From assembly GCA_035582835.1 (NCBI GenBank), contig JAYKAV010003103.1:257473-321472 (forward strand): a stretch of DNA of 64,000 nucleotides, written 5' to 3'. Source of the stretch: Phoebastria nigripes (lineage: Eukaryota > Chordata > Aves > Procellariiformes > Diomedeidae). The position numbers and the translations under genes were made by a program. This document shows positions 1 to 10,533 of the stretch, piece after piece. Under the pieces are notes generated by a model that saw only the letters and a program-made list of their open reading frames with translations, was not told the origin of the DNA and ran no database searches. Numbering within the stretch: position 1 is the first letter of the stretch; each line of letters begins with the position of its first letter.

Positions 1-560
1 CCCAGGCTGCCCTTGAGCTTCACATTCCCCACCAGCCCCTCCTTGTTGGTGAGAACAAGGTCCAGCATAGCACCTCTCCTTGTTGGCTGCTCTACCACTT
101 GGAGAAGGAAGTTATCCTTGACGCATTCCAGGAACCTCCTGGATTGCTCATGCCCTGCTGTGTTGTCCCTCCAACAGATATAGGGAAGGTTGAAGTCCCC
201 CATGAGGACCAGGGCTGGTGACCGTGAGGCTGCTCCTATCTGTCTATAGAGGGCCTCATCCGCTCGGTCTTCCAGGAGGAGCTCCATGCACTCCAGCTGG
301 TCATTGACATAGAGGGTGACACCGCCTCCTTGTCTCCCCTGCCTGTCCTTCCTAAAGAGCCTGTACCCCTCCATCCCAACACTCCAATCACAGGAGCCAT
401 CCCACCACATCTCCGTGATGCCAATAAAGTTGTAGCCCTACAGGCGTGTGCACGTCTCTAACTCCTCTTGTTTGTTCCCCATACTGCGTGCGTTTGCATA
501 GAGGCATTTAAGTTGGGCTCCCGATGAAGCTGTCTTACTGGCTGGAGTTCCTTTGTGGTG
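1..560 (-). pseudogene. CR1 ORF2 N-terminal endonuclease fragment with in-frame deletion and stop
   Basis: The minus strand encodes the start of CR1 ORF2, an endonuclease of the exonuclease-endonuclease-phosphatase fold that nicks target DNA. Visible motifs in order are YANARSMGNK (catalytic Asn region, near 480-510), GITEMWWD with the catalytic Glu at about 404-421, GGGVTLYV, and LVLMGDFNLP near 195-225. The SDH motif that should follow lies beyond the window edge. Two lesions are visible. A TAG codon at 438-440 sits where the family has Gln. A segment present at about 19832-19942 in the other copy is missing here: the spacing between shared flanks is 102 nt shorter (34 codons), so the frame is kept but part of the fold is lost. 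It is not functional as it stands. Confidence 0.85.
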
Positions 561-680
561 TTTTTCAGGTGCTCTCCTGCTGACCTGTCATCCTTCTCCA
601 GGCTCTGGGCATCTATTGCTGGCACTGGCATCAAACTGGTAGGAGTGGGATGGATTGAGGTTCCCCTCCCCCAAGCAACT

Positions 681-1195
681 TTAGTTTAAAGCCCTCTTCA
701 CCAGCTTGGCAAGCCTATGATTGAAGATGCTCTTCCCCTTCTCTGAAAGGTGGACCCCATCAGCCCCCAGTCTACTAGGTTTCTCAAAGCGAGTCCCATG
801 GTCTAAGTAGCTGAACCCCTGGCTGTGGCACCAGTCCTGTAACCATTTGTTGATTCGCCAGACTTGACTGGCCCTTTCAAATCCCTTCCCTTTGACCGGG
901 ATGATAGATGAAAAAACTACCTGCACTCCAGAGTCCCTTAGCGCCGCTCCCAGGGCTCTGTAATCCTTCTTGATACTCCTCAGACTGCTCCTGGCTGTAT
1001 CACTGGTGCCCATGTGAAACAACAGCAGCAGATAATAGTCAGTGGACTGTACGAGGCTTGGTAGTCTCTCGGTGACATCCCTGATACGAGCCCCTGGTAA
1101 GTAGCACATCTCTCTAGAGAGTGTGTCCGGCAAATGGGTGCCTCCATACCTCTCAGAAGAGAGTCACCTACTACTGTCACCCATCGCCTTTTCTT
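681..1195 (-). pseudogene. CR1 ORF1 remnant, SGNH-hydrolase/esterase-like domain, frameshifted
   Basis: Three SGNH-family blocks can be read. A GDS block (VVGDSLLRG) lies at about 1154-1174, a block III-like MGTSD follows FH near 1000-1015, and a DGVHLSEKG block carries the Asp-x-x-His pair near 745-775. CR1-clade ORF1 proteins are known to carry such an esterase domain, whose role in retrotransposition is unsettled. The GDS block is in a different reading frame from the rest. A small deletion near 1115-1135, in the linker after ICR, shifts the frame, so the serine and the Asp/His blocks cannot be translated together. The remaining 150-codon frame from 1133 is open down to its TAA at 681-683. 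The domain call is good; the exact breakpoint is estimated from the change of frame. Confidence 0.85.
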
Positions 1196-1203
1196 AGTTG
1201 CAC

Positions 1204-2095
1204 TGTTGTTATATTATTGGAATAGTTGGTTTTATGGCACTTTAATTTTTTCAAAGCATTTTTGTCAAATTTAAAATCTCTCCGTGTATATAAGTATTAA
1301 CCATAATAACAATAATGAGAAAAGTAATGTGAAAGACATAGTAGCATGCTCAAAATATTGCACATTTATGTCCAATGGCCATTTGGATTCTTTTGAAGGA
1401 AATGACCACACAGCTAGTACATTGTATTTGATTTAAAACAGTCAATGCCTTTTTCCAAATGGTCAGAATGCAGAACTGTCCCAGTCCCCAGAAAACAATG
1501 GTGTTTGTGAAATAATTTGGATTTCACCTTTTAAGTAACGAAGTTCGGTTTGATAGCGAGCAGCCAGAAGGTGAGGAAGAATAATTTTTAAATAAAATAG
1601 CAAACAAAAAATTGTAAACTAATATAGTACACATATATAAGACCAAAGTACTAACTTTGAGGTTTACGTTGCTATTTACATATGGCAGATGGATTACATA
1701 TCTCCCATGGCTCACAAGAATGAGTTTATATTTTATTAACGTTATTAGTTTCTCAGATTTTCTCAGATTTTTGTTTTGTTGTGGTTTTTTTTTTTCCTTT
1801 TTTTTTCTGTTTGGGTGAAAAAGAAGAAAACACAAACATGTCAATAAAGATCTTCATGTTGCAAAGACTTCATCCTGCCTGGCCCCCACTTTCCATTTCA
1901 GGAGAGCACAGATTTCCTGATAAACTTGAATCATATGTACAAGTCCCAGGTGGTTGCCTCAGATACTGTAGGGCCTCTCAAATGGTGTAAGATGCTACTG
2001 TGTAAGCAACTGAATTGAAACTTGAATATATTCATGTTTGCAAATGTGAGAGTGACGGATATAAATTCCGATATAAAATCCAAGCTACGTATGTT
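1204..2095. other. AT-rich stretch with no recognisable gene or element
   Basis: This segment is AT-rich with short poly-T and pyrimidine runs (about 1780-1808). Open frames here are short and have no family motif. I see no transposon signature. Confidence 0.6.
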
Positions 2096-2254
2096 TAGAA
2101 GGACCTCAGTAGATGACTGAGCCCAACTGCACTGTGAGATATGAAAAAGCAGGAAATTCTCTACTGGACCGTAGGAGATTCTCTTTCATTGCATCCTTCT
2201 TATAGTTTCCTTTGGTTGAAGACCTTTTAAAGGTTTCAAAGAGCACTCCTTTTT

Positions 2255-2298
2255 GCATATGATACAATAAGCTTTTGGCATATGATACAGCAAGCTCC
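2255..2298. repeat. Two-copy 23-bp tandem duplication
   Basis: The motif GCATATGATACA begins at 2255 and again at 2278, followed in both cases by a (G/A)(T/C)AAGCT-type end. This gives two imperfect units with a 23-bp period, immediately upstream of the decayed CR1 tail. Confidence 0.6.
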
Positions 2299-2315
2299 CT
2301 TTTCCAAGAGAGTTT

Positions 2316-2378
2316 GAACCATGTGGTTGGTCTTTCCAGGTCCCTTCCAACCTGGGCTGTTCTACGATTCTAAGATCT
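2316..2378 (+). mobile_element. Decayed CR1 3' tail
   Basis: The segment contains GTCCCTTCCAACC followed by a TTCTACGATTCTAAGAT-like end. This is the diagnostic final part of a CR1 3' UTR with its octamer tail. The usual stretch between GGTTGG and the AGGTCCC block is shortened. No coding part remains, so this is a minimal, old insertion. Confidence 0.65.
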
Positions 2379-4006
2379 TTCTTCAGTTTTTTGTACCCAA
2401 AGTAGTCTGAAGAAAAGGTAATTCAGCTTTTCCTATTAATATTCTTTTGTTTGAATACTATATTGTGTGGCTAGATGAACAGTGGACTTTCAGAATATGT
2501 CCTTTCTCAAGAGGGTATTTAAATTTAAATTTTAAGTTAAGTTGAAGTATACTGGAAAAAAAGTATTTATTGCATATTAAAGAACTTCATATAAAGTATA
2601 CCGAGGTCTATGTGACCTTTTTTTAGGGGGTGTGGTTTGTATATTTGTTTTTTGTTTTTCTTTTCTGCTCAAGGTACTGCTTCTTAAGCAGATGCCTTTC
2701 CAGGTAACATTCTATTTCTCTTTCCCTCACTGTTTTTCTATGCAATTCTATGCATTTTCTTCTAAGTGCAGTAAAGTGTATTTCTAACACTCTCCCTAAT
2801 TCCCTTCGTCTATCCTTATTAGAATGGGAAAATAATGAGGGGAATAATTTTGACTCACACTCTCCAAAAATTGTTTAGATGCAAGGATATACCATACTTA
2901 ACAATGTTAGTGTGAAATATAAAGCTTTCAGAAAACTGTGAAGAGCTAAAATAGAAAGCTAAAGGCAAAATTGTAACTCACATGTAATTATAGCTTGTAT
3001 ANCAATATATTCTGTTCAGAAATGAAGGTATGTCTGTGCTACAGAAGAATATGCACAGTCTTTGTTTGAACAGCTAGGCCTGTCCAAAGAAGAACATCAA
3101 ATCTGCTGTGTCTGGTTGCTCAGGCACAAGCATATAGCCTGCCCACAGCTCTGGCCAACAGGTTAAATCTTCTTTCTTAGATCTTACAAAGTCCATGTAG
3201 TAAATATCAAATGAATAAACATCAGATGTGTTTCTTCCTGAAGTGATCTGATGTCATGTGCCACAAGGCAGTAAGGGAGTTGCAGGTACTTTTACTATGC
3301 CATTTTGCTACTATATGGATATGCAGAGAGCGGAGCAAAGATCATTTTGTGCTCTATCCCACTCCTGGGACTCTGTTCGTAGAGCTAGTACAAAAATAAG
3401 CACTATAGTTGCAGAGAAGTGCTATATGAGTCTAATTATGGGAACTGTGTAAAAAATGCAGAATACTCTGCATCATAGAAAAGGGGGAAAGCAAACTAGT
3501 GAATGAAGGGAGGGAATTGAGGATAACTTACGAAATCATAATAACTAAAAAGCTGACAGACTAGTGACAAGATAAAGAATTACCTATCAGTGCAGTCTTA
3601 GAACAAATAAATTTTAAACCATCACATAAACAAAGTCAGCATCACAACTACACATAGAAATTGTGGGACAGACCCTATACAGTTAGTAGTCTTTCTTCAA
3701 CTCCTCCATAGAATAGGGGGCTTTGCTACAAAATGCTAATTTAAGAGATCTTTCATTGGTTATTATTTTCATTTAAATAGTGAGGTAATCACTGCAATAG
3801 AGCCCAAAGACAAAATATCCTGAACTTGCACAAGACATTAAAAGTCTTTCACCACAGTGGAAGGAGGGAAGAAACCCCAGCAAATGTATAGGCAATTAGA
3901 TGTATTTTCTGTGTGGTTTTTTATAACTTTTTCTTTTTTCTTCTTAACAAGATTTCTCTAGACAACATCAACATCAACTACTTTACATTTTCTGAATCTG
4001 CAACTG
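2379..4006. other. No recognisable feature
   Basis: This AT-rich sequence has a single ambiguous base at 3002. There is no ORF with a family motif and no repeat signature that I can name. Confidence 0.55.
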
Positions 4007-4265
4007 TGTGCTGGTTTTGGGTGGGGTAGAGTTAATTTTCTTCATAGTAGCTTGTATGGTGCAATGTTTTGGATTTGTGACTAAAACAGTGTTGATTACA
4101 CACCAGTGTTTTTGTTATTGCTGAGCAGTGCTTACACAGAGTCAAGGCCTTTTCTACTTCTCACACCACCCCACCAGCGAGTAGGCTGGGGGTGCACAAG
4201 AAGTTGGGAGGGGACACGGCTGGGACAGCTGACCCCAACTGACCAAAGGGATATTCCAGACCATA

Positions 4266-4273
4266 TGACGTCA
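4266..4273 (+). promoter_or_regulatory. Consensus CRE/ATF site in LTR copy 1
   Basis: TGACGTCA is the full 8-bp palindromic cAMP-response element bound by CREB/ATF proteins. It lies about 10 bp before the LTR TATA box. The site is seen in the sequence; activity is inference. Confidence 0.7.
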
Positions 4274-4282
4274 TGCTCAGCA

Positions 4283-4288
4283 TATAAA
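4283..4288 (+). promoter_or_regulatory. TATA box of LTR copy 1
   Basis: TATAAA lies 187 bp upstream of the ATTAAA signal of the same LTR, as expected for a U3 promoter followed by R. Confidence 0.7.
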
Positions 4289-5211
4289 GCTGGGGGAAGA
4301 AGAAGGAAGGGAGGGACATTTGGAGTGATGGCGTTTTGTCTTCCCAAGTAACCATTACGTGTGATGGAGCCCTGCTTTCCTGGAGATGGCTGAACACCTG
4401 CCTGCCGATGGGAAGTAGTGAATGAATTCCTTGTTTTGCTTTGCTTGCGTGTGCAGCTTTGCTTCACTTATTAAACCATCTTTATCTCAAGCCATGAGTT
4501 TTCTCACTCTTACCCTTCCGATTCTCTCCCCCATCCCACCAGGGGGGAGAGAGCGAGCGGCTGTGTGGTGCTTAGTTGCTGGCTGGGGTTAAACCATGAT
4601 AAACTCGCTGCTGCTGAAATAGGTGGCAACATCCAAATCTCAGTTTACTCCTTAACATTGATGAATAATTTCTTGGTTTTGGCTTTAAAATGTTTTTCCA
4701 TTGGAAAAATGTATTATAATGATGTTTTTTAGAAAGATTTTCCTTCTTATTGATTCTATTTGAAACAGGTTTTGAGAAGTATTACAGTTGTAAAGATTTA
4801 CATTCAGACTTTCACTGTAGAGAAGGTTATTAGGCAGCCATATGACATTATCAGGGAACCAGATGAGAATACTTCATGGAATAATGAAGAATAATAGTTT
4901 GCACTTTTCACTCTCAGATGAGCTTACAAACGTTAATTAAGTTTCACAATATTTATGTGAAATAAATACTGTCTACTTTATTTAAAGATATGGGACACAG
5001 TAAATGGCAGATTACAGACAACACAAAAACTTCATAATGAAACTAGAAATATGTTACAAAGGAAACATATTCTCACTTGGTATAAAAGGCTGCATCTCCT
5101 TCGATTTTCAGCTTAGCCACAATAATTTCAAAAGCTGAAGAAGTTCCCTTGATTCACAGTTACTCAGTTATTTTTCTGTTCTATAGTTACAAGACGTCAT
5201 TACCATCCACA

Positions 5212-5232
5212 GTGGACTTATAGTAAGTCCAC
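5212..5232. repeat. Perfect inverted repeat (9-bp arms, 3-nt loop)
   Basis: GTGGACTTA at 5212-5220 is followed by TAG and then its exact reverse complement TAAGTCCAC at 5224-5232. No element boundary coincides with it. No T-run follows and its function is unknown. Confidence 0.6.
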
Positions 5233-5511
5233 AGCTGAAGTCCTGGAGGAATTTAAACGAATATCATGATATAGCAACAAAATAATATCTTGATTATGCA
5301 ACCATTCAGGTTATGAAACCTGGAATAGCCAGGTAAGGCTTTATGAAACTTTGAAGTGAGAATTGCACAACTTTTAATGCTTGATCTTCCTCTCACTAAA
5401 ATCAACAGAAGTCTTACTTCTATCTTCAGAGAGAGGAGAGTTGATCCATGTGCTAGTGGTTTCTCACTGGTTGAAGTTTAAAGTCCGATTAAATTTATAG
5501 TAGGATACTAT

Positions 5512-5555
5512 GGGGGGGGGGGGAAAGAGGGAAAAAAAAAAAAAAGAGAAAGAAG
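5512..5555. repeat. Poly-G then poly-A polypurine tract
   Basis: A run of about a dozen G is followed by GAAAGAGGG and a long A run. This is a low-complexity purine strand. Confidence 0.8.
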
Positions 5556-5777
5556 GAAATAGGAACCGTTTTTAGACAGATGGATGAATCCCTGAACTCC
5601 AGTTGTATTTATCCCACCTAGATGAGCCACATATGCACCTAGTGACTTGTAGTTTTAGCTGCATATTCTCTGTGTACTACTGTTACAGATTTTAACTTGA
5701 TTCTCTAAATTCAGTAGCACAAAATAATGGAAAGAATACAGATACAGATGAGCAGGTGCTAGAAAGGGTCTTGCAAA

Positions 5778-6322
5778 CATAGAATCATAGAATAGCGGGG
5801 GTTGGAAGGGACCTTTTAAAGGTCACCTAGTCCAACCCCCCTGCATTGGGGAGGGACATCTTCAACTAGATCAGGTTGCTCAGAGCCTCATCCAACCTNA
5901 CCTTGAATGTTCCCAGGGATGGGGCATCTACAGCCTCTCTGGGCAACCTGTTCCAGGGTTTCACCACCCTCAGCATCAAAAATTTCTTTCTTATAGCTAG
6001 TCGAAATCTACCCTCTTTCAGTTTCAAGCCATTCCCCCTTGTCCTGTCGCAACAGGCCCTGCTAAAAAGTTTGTCGCCATCTTTCTTATAAGCCCCCTTT
6101 AAATACTGATAGGCTGCAATAAGGCCTCCCCAAAGCCTTCTCTTCTCCAGGCTGAACAACCCCAACTCTCTCAGCCTTGCTTCATAGGAGAGGCGTTCCA
6201 TCNCCCTGATCATTTTTGTGGCCCTCCTCTGGACCTGCTCCAACAGGTCCATGTCTTTCTTGTGCTGAGGGTTCCAGAGCTGGATGCAGTACTCCAGGTG
6301 GGGGTCTCACCAGAGCAGAAAC
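5778..6322 (-). mobile_element. CR1 LINE 3' end, young subfamily, 5'-truncated
   Basis: On the minus strand this copy keeps the RT C-terminal region and the 3' UTR. It ends in CATAGAATCATAGAATAG, the reverse of the CR1 octamer tail. The 5' truncation at about 6320 falls in the codons for [10 protein letters not shown], where similarity to the copy at 21938 stops sharply. The reading frame of the retained ORF2 part is intact to its stop. The GAYKKDGDKLFSR and FSLE(K/E)RRLWG motifs are shared with the copy at 19806-22463, placing both in the same subfamily. Two single ambiguous bases lie inside (5899, 6203). Confidence 0.95.
5866..6322 (-). pseudogene. CR1 ORF2 reverse-transcriptase C-terminal fragment, frame intact
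   Basis: A continuous frame of about 150 codons ends in LDEALSNLI and a stop at 5866-5868. It covers the region after the RT catalytic core: [26 protein letters not shown], an RTRGNGLKLKEGRFRL segment and LRVVKPWNRLPREAVDAPSL. The catalytic FADD box is not included because the element is 5'-truncated. It cannot act as an enzyme. Its open frame shows that the insertion is recent. Confidence 0.85.
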
Positions 6323-9300
6323 ATATTTTACAGGGACAATGGATAGAGAACTCGGAATGATTAGCATTGGTCTTAGCTTTGCACAATAAATCTGCAAAGT
6401 GATGATATAAAGTTACTGAGTTTTTGGACAAATTTGACATGGCTCTAAATATTTAAGACACTCTTCTTAGGCTGTTAAAACTGGCTTGGTAATTTCCCTT
6501 TCATATACACTCTCTAGGTTAAGTTGGTAGGTTCTTACCTGAATGTGGAAAACTACAGAGAGATGTTAAATTACACATTTGTTTAAGGGAGACTCTTCTT
6601 GGCTGAGCTTGGAATTGAAAGCAACAATAAGAAAGAAGTAGGTATGAAATTAAAACTGCTATCCTCCCCAAAAATGGTAATAGATTAAAATAGCACTTGT
6701 GATGAACAAAGCCTTCCAAACTGACTCTCACATGGTTCACTGATACTTGAGAATAAATGCAGGGAGACAGTCTTTTCCTTAAGACTGTAATACTATCCAG
6801 GGATTCAAGAATCCCAAGAAAGAAAAGAATTAATATATCTTAGGAAGCTGAAAATATGATGTGGGAAATCTCTTCCCACAAAACTGAAAAATACACTTTC
6901 TATTATCTTTTACCATGAAATTGTGGCTTAGAGTTTTGCTCCTCAGAAAGAGACTATCGGGGTACCTTGTTTGCTATAGGGATGAAGTCTTTGATGAAGC
7001 ACAACGATGACCTGCTGGGTCAAGTTATATTAACGCAAAATTCCGGAGTTGAAGGACTTTTATTTAGAGTATTCAAGGATAGTAAGACCTCTTGTTTAAG
7101 ACAAAGAGACAAAAGACAAAAAGACAAAGACACTTTGAGGTGGACATTGTAAAACTGTTCTAAAATGATGGTGTTTGTTAATTCATATTTGTTAGCAGAG
7201 CTTATTCCAGGCTCCATACATACAGTAAATCGTCTATAAAACAGTTTAAAAGAAAAAAGGAATGAAGGAGGGTTAAAGAATCATCCTCTGTTTTCCTTTT
7301 GTATCCACTACAATATCTTTCCCACTGAAACAACAGGTCCTAACTTTGCTCATAGGTAACTTTAATCAGCTTTCCAGACAGTCCTGCCAATCAAATTACT
7401 TTTTTTAAAGGGAGAGCTTCAACAAACAGATGGGCTTTGCAGCAAGTCTTTAAGGTTACCAAATACTGGCTGTAGTGAAATGAGAAGTAAGATCCCTCAT
7501 GAAGGACATCTTGTTTCAAGTGGGAAGCAGCTTTCAGTTCAAGTGATCCTGAATGTCATGGTAATGCAAGAAAGCTAGTTCTGGGAAAGAGAAGTATTCT
7601 TGTAAATTGAGAGCTGATTTTAAAGCTGTCACTCATACCTGCACAGATTGTGCTCTGTGGACTCTGGGACTTCAGCGGTCTCCTAAAGACTGATATCAAA
7701 GAAAAAATAAATGAAAGAAATTAAACAAGATGTTCCTCTACTATCAAAAGTCACAGCCCCTGAGATATGGCAGTGGGCATTCAGGTAAAATCTATCTGAA
7801 ACATCCAGGCAGTGGCAAGGGACATACATTCAGCTATTTCAGTTGTTAAGAAGGTTGGCCATTCCAGCTTGTTTTCTAGGGCCAAGTCCAGAGACAGGGC
7901 AGCCTGGGACCAATTCTTTGGACTATTACTGCATGTTGATTGCTAGCACTGAGCTAAATGTAAACTTTCTTCCCTCTGGTGTGTTTTTGCATGGTTATTC
8001 AAATAGTTTCAGGAAAGCCCATTTAAAAACTGTGACAACATCTGTCTCTGTATGGGTGATATATATTTGGTTCTGTGGAGTGANGATGGGTACCCATCGC
8101 AATAAACAGAATATTTCAGAGATGTGGGATGAAATTTGTCCTCTGCAGGTGCAGAGGTTGGTCATCCCTGAGCAGAGACCATATCAACATATTAGTAAAT
8201 AACTCCAGGTAGTATATGTATATGAGCATTTCTTTTCAAATCACTTACTGATTTTTCCCTCCTCTCCTACCCACTTAGAAAAGAAATCACATTAAATTTC
8301 AAGAGTAACAAGGGTCGAAGAAAAGAAATATGTATATGCATACATCTACATCTACATTTACATCTCCATCTCCATCTCCATCTACATACACAATAATCGC
8401 AACATCATTTAATTGTTACTGAAATGCTAAGAAACACTTGAGACTGAAAAATTTTGGTAAAAGATATCCATGAATACTAACTGGTAGAATGTTAATCAAG
8501 GACACTGGATGAAAAAAGATAGTGAAAGACTAGCTCTGCCATCTGACCTGAAAATATCTGCTGTTTTTGTAAAAATGTTTCTTTGAACCATACCATTGCA
8601 AATGATTCTGGCCGAAGAAGTAGGCTTTAGACAAAGAAAAGGAAGAATACCTAAAGGGGATTTATACTATTCATCTCAGCAGAATTTAGGAAGAATTAAT
8701 AATAATTTATAAAATTCTATATGCTAAATGTGTTTTATACATTGTGATGCTTATTAACAATGCAGAAAAATTGCAACTGTGGTGAATGCATTTAATGAAA
8801 CTGTAAAGCTAATAAGGACACCCCATTTTGCCCTTNAAATGGACACTCAGAGTCTCTTTTCTCAATCATTATAAATTGCAGTTTATTCTTTCCGCTTCTA
8901 CTTTCTACCTCTGTGCAAAGTATACACAAAATGAACAGCCGCGCTCTATGACATCATGGAAATTTAACAAACTGGTTAATACTGCATGAGGAAAACTGGG
9001 TTGCATCTAAACCTTTAGCAGCAGCTTTGCAGTCCTTCTATAAGATCAATTTTAGCATAATATCTAACAGTATTCCCCACCTTTAAATACAGGAGTATTC
9101 TGTTGATTTCAATGGAATGCAATGCTTGAAGATAAGCACATACTAAAAAATGCTGCTGAACAAAGGTTAAGGCTCCCCTAATCTTTATCATTAGGTTTGG
9201 CCACCTCATACAGAGCCCATCAAAGTATTTCTACGCATCTGCTGTAATCTATCTACTATTCCTGATGAAAAGAAAGGGGAATGTATTTGACCCTTCAATG

Positions 9301-9957
9301 TTGTTTTGCTTTGTATACTGGCAATACATTCCACACTAGTGAAACATTCAATTAGAGCTGTTCCCAGTGTAATCAATGTTTGCCTTCCTTTAAGAAGCTG
9401 CAAAATACTGGGTGCCCCTCAGCTGATGGAAAATGTCATACTTCGGTTACTTCAGCAAAGAAACTATAAATTTACATCATCTGAGGATCTGTCCTGTGGC
9501 ATCCTTGCTTCCTCTGTTCTCATCTTTAGATTTGATCTTGGCTTCAATGCAGAGGTTGCAGCCATGTTGTTCTCAATATCATTGCATTCATTAGTAAGAG
9601 GAATGTGCACACTGAGACTTCTGTTTTGTTTTGTGGATGTTTTCTTACTGAACAGTGCAAGTCATTCTGTATGGAAGCACAAATTTACTCTGTGTACACT
9701 TGCAATACAGACTCCTTAGGAAGGAACTATTTCTTTACACACATTTGCACAGAGACCAAAATGATAGGGACCTGACCTTTATTAAGTTCTTCATGTACAA
9801 ATGGGACTATTAAATAAGAGTACAAGGCAAGGTATATAAAAGACGACAGTTATTTATTATGAATTAACATTTAACCATTTTACATTTCTGTTGAAGTATC
9901 GGAAAAAAGATCATGTCTATACAGAGCATAAAGACCAGTTGTTTCTTTTTAAACATC
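6323..9957. other. AT-rich stretch with no recognisable gene
   Basis: The only notable sequence is an imperfect hexanucleotide repeat at 8341-8388. A 137-codon open frame at 9306-9719 has no motif and is within chance expectation for this composition. Confidence 0.55.
8341..8388. repeat. Imperfect (CATCTA/CATCTC)n microsatellite
   Basis: About eight CATCTA, CATTTA and CATCTC hexamers stand in tandem. Units of the CATCTC type cluster in the middle. Confidence 0.85.
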
Positions 9958-10533
9958 TGTCATGGTTTAACCCCAGCCAGCGACTAAGCACCACACAGCC
10001 GCTCGCTCACTCCCCCCTGGTGGGATGGGGGAGAGAATCGGAAGGGTAAAAGTGAGAAAACTCAAGGGTTGAGACAAAGACAGTTTAATAGGGAAAGCAA
10101 AAGCCGTGCACGCAAGCAAAGCAAAACAAGGAAATTCCTTCACTACTTCCTATCGTTTCCTGGCATCGTTCAGCCACCTCCAGGAAAGCAGGGCTCCATC
10201 ACGCGTAACGGTTACTTGGGAAGACAAACGCCATCACTCCGAACGTCTCCCACTTCCTTCTTCTTCCCCCAGCTTTACATGCTGAGCATGACATCACATG
10301 CTATGGAATACCCCATTGGCCAGTTGGGTCAGCTGTCCTGGCTATGCTCCCTCCCAGCTTCTTGTGCACCTGGCAGAGCATGGGAAGCTGAAAAGTCCTT
10401 GACTAGTAGGCTACTTAGCAACAACTAAAACCATCAGTGTGTTATCAACATTATTCTCATACTAAATCCAAAACATACCACTATACCAACTACTAGGAAA
10501 AAAATTAACTTTATCCCAGCTGAAACCAGGACA
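9958..10533 (-). mobile_element. ERV-L-like solo LTR, copy 2, perfect 5-bp TSD
   Basis: This is the reverse-oriented relative of the LTR at 4007-4601. It runs from TGTCATGGTTTAACC at 9958 to GAAACCAGGACA at 10533 and is flanked by exact ACATC duplications at 9953-9957 and 10534-10538. Read on the minus strand, the ATTAAA signal corresponds to plus-strand 10084-10089. The CRE position reads TGATGTCA (plus-strand TGACATCA, 10289-10296), one CpG-type transition away from the perfect CRE in copy 1. The TATA box has decayed to ATGTAAAG. No internal retroviral sequence is present, so this is a solo LTR left by recombination between two LTRs. Confidence 0.93.

Larger units (their letters stand above)
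1..1200 (-). mobile_element. CR1 LINE, ORF1 end plus ORF2 start, cut by window edge
   Basis: Read on the minus strand this is a CR1 non-LTR retrotransposon. From right to left it holds the end of ORF1 (SGNH/esterase-like domain), a short inter-ORF segment and the first part of ORF2 (apurinic-like endonuclease). Positions 1-280 are the near-perfect reverse complement of about 19940-20230, where the same ORF2 segment occurs in another copy. The element runs off the window at position 1, so its RT domain and 3' tail are not visible. The right border is near 1195-1205, where similarity stops just upstream of the GDS block, so the copy is also 5'-truncated. The high identity to the copy at 19806 suggests one young subfamily. 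Confidence 0.95.
4007..4601 (+). mobile_element. ERV-L-like solo LTR, copy 1, with intact CRE and TATA box
   Basis: This is a solo LTR of a family abundant in bird genomes. It begins TGTGCTGG and ends near GGGGTTAAACCATGATA. The flanks AACTG (4002-4006) and AACTC (4602-4606) are a 5-bp target-site duplication with one mismatch. A perfect palindromic CRE, TGACGTCA, lies at 4266-4273, just upstream of a TATAAA box at 4283-4288. An ATTAAA polyadenylation signal lies at 4470-4475, giving normal U3-R-U5 order on the plus strand. No gag, pol or env sequence adjoins it. The reverse complement of the same family is at 9958-10533 and a diverged copy at 38640. Assignment to class III (ERV-L) rests on family resemblance and the 5-bp duplication. 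Confidence 0.9.
4602..5777. other. AT-rich stretch with one perfect hairpin and a polypurine run
   Basis: No gene is seen. The stretch holds a 9-bp-arm perfect inverted repeat at 5212-5232 and a G-run followed by an A-rich polypurine tract at about 5512-5555. Confidence 0.6.

Noticed and set aside
1524..1844. 106-codon minus-strand frame starting in a poly-T region
   Set aside because: Lys-rich start comes from the homopolymer; the rest is AT-driven and motif-free.
2096..2140. Possible reversed CR1 3' end (GGACCT...GATGA...CCAACTGCA order)
   Set aside because: Only two short blocks resemble CR1, and the octamer tail is missing.
4106..4467. Open frames on both strands inside the 4007-4601 LTR
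   Set aside because: The sequence is an LTR with promoter and polyadenylation signals; the frames are incidental.
8341..8388. CRISPR-like or regularly spaced repeat
   Set aside because: Units are contiguous hexamers without spacers, in eukaryotic DNA.
9306..9719. 137-codon plus-strand open frame
   Set aside because: No recognisable motif, no codon-use signature and chance-level length.
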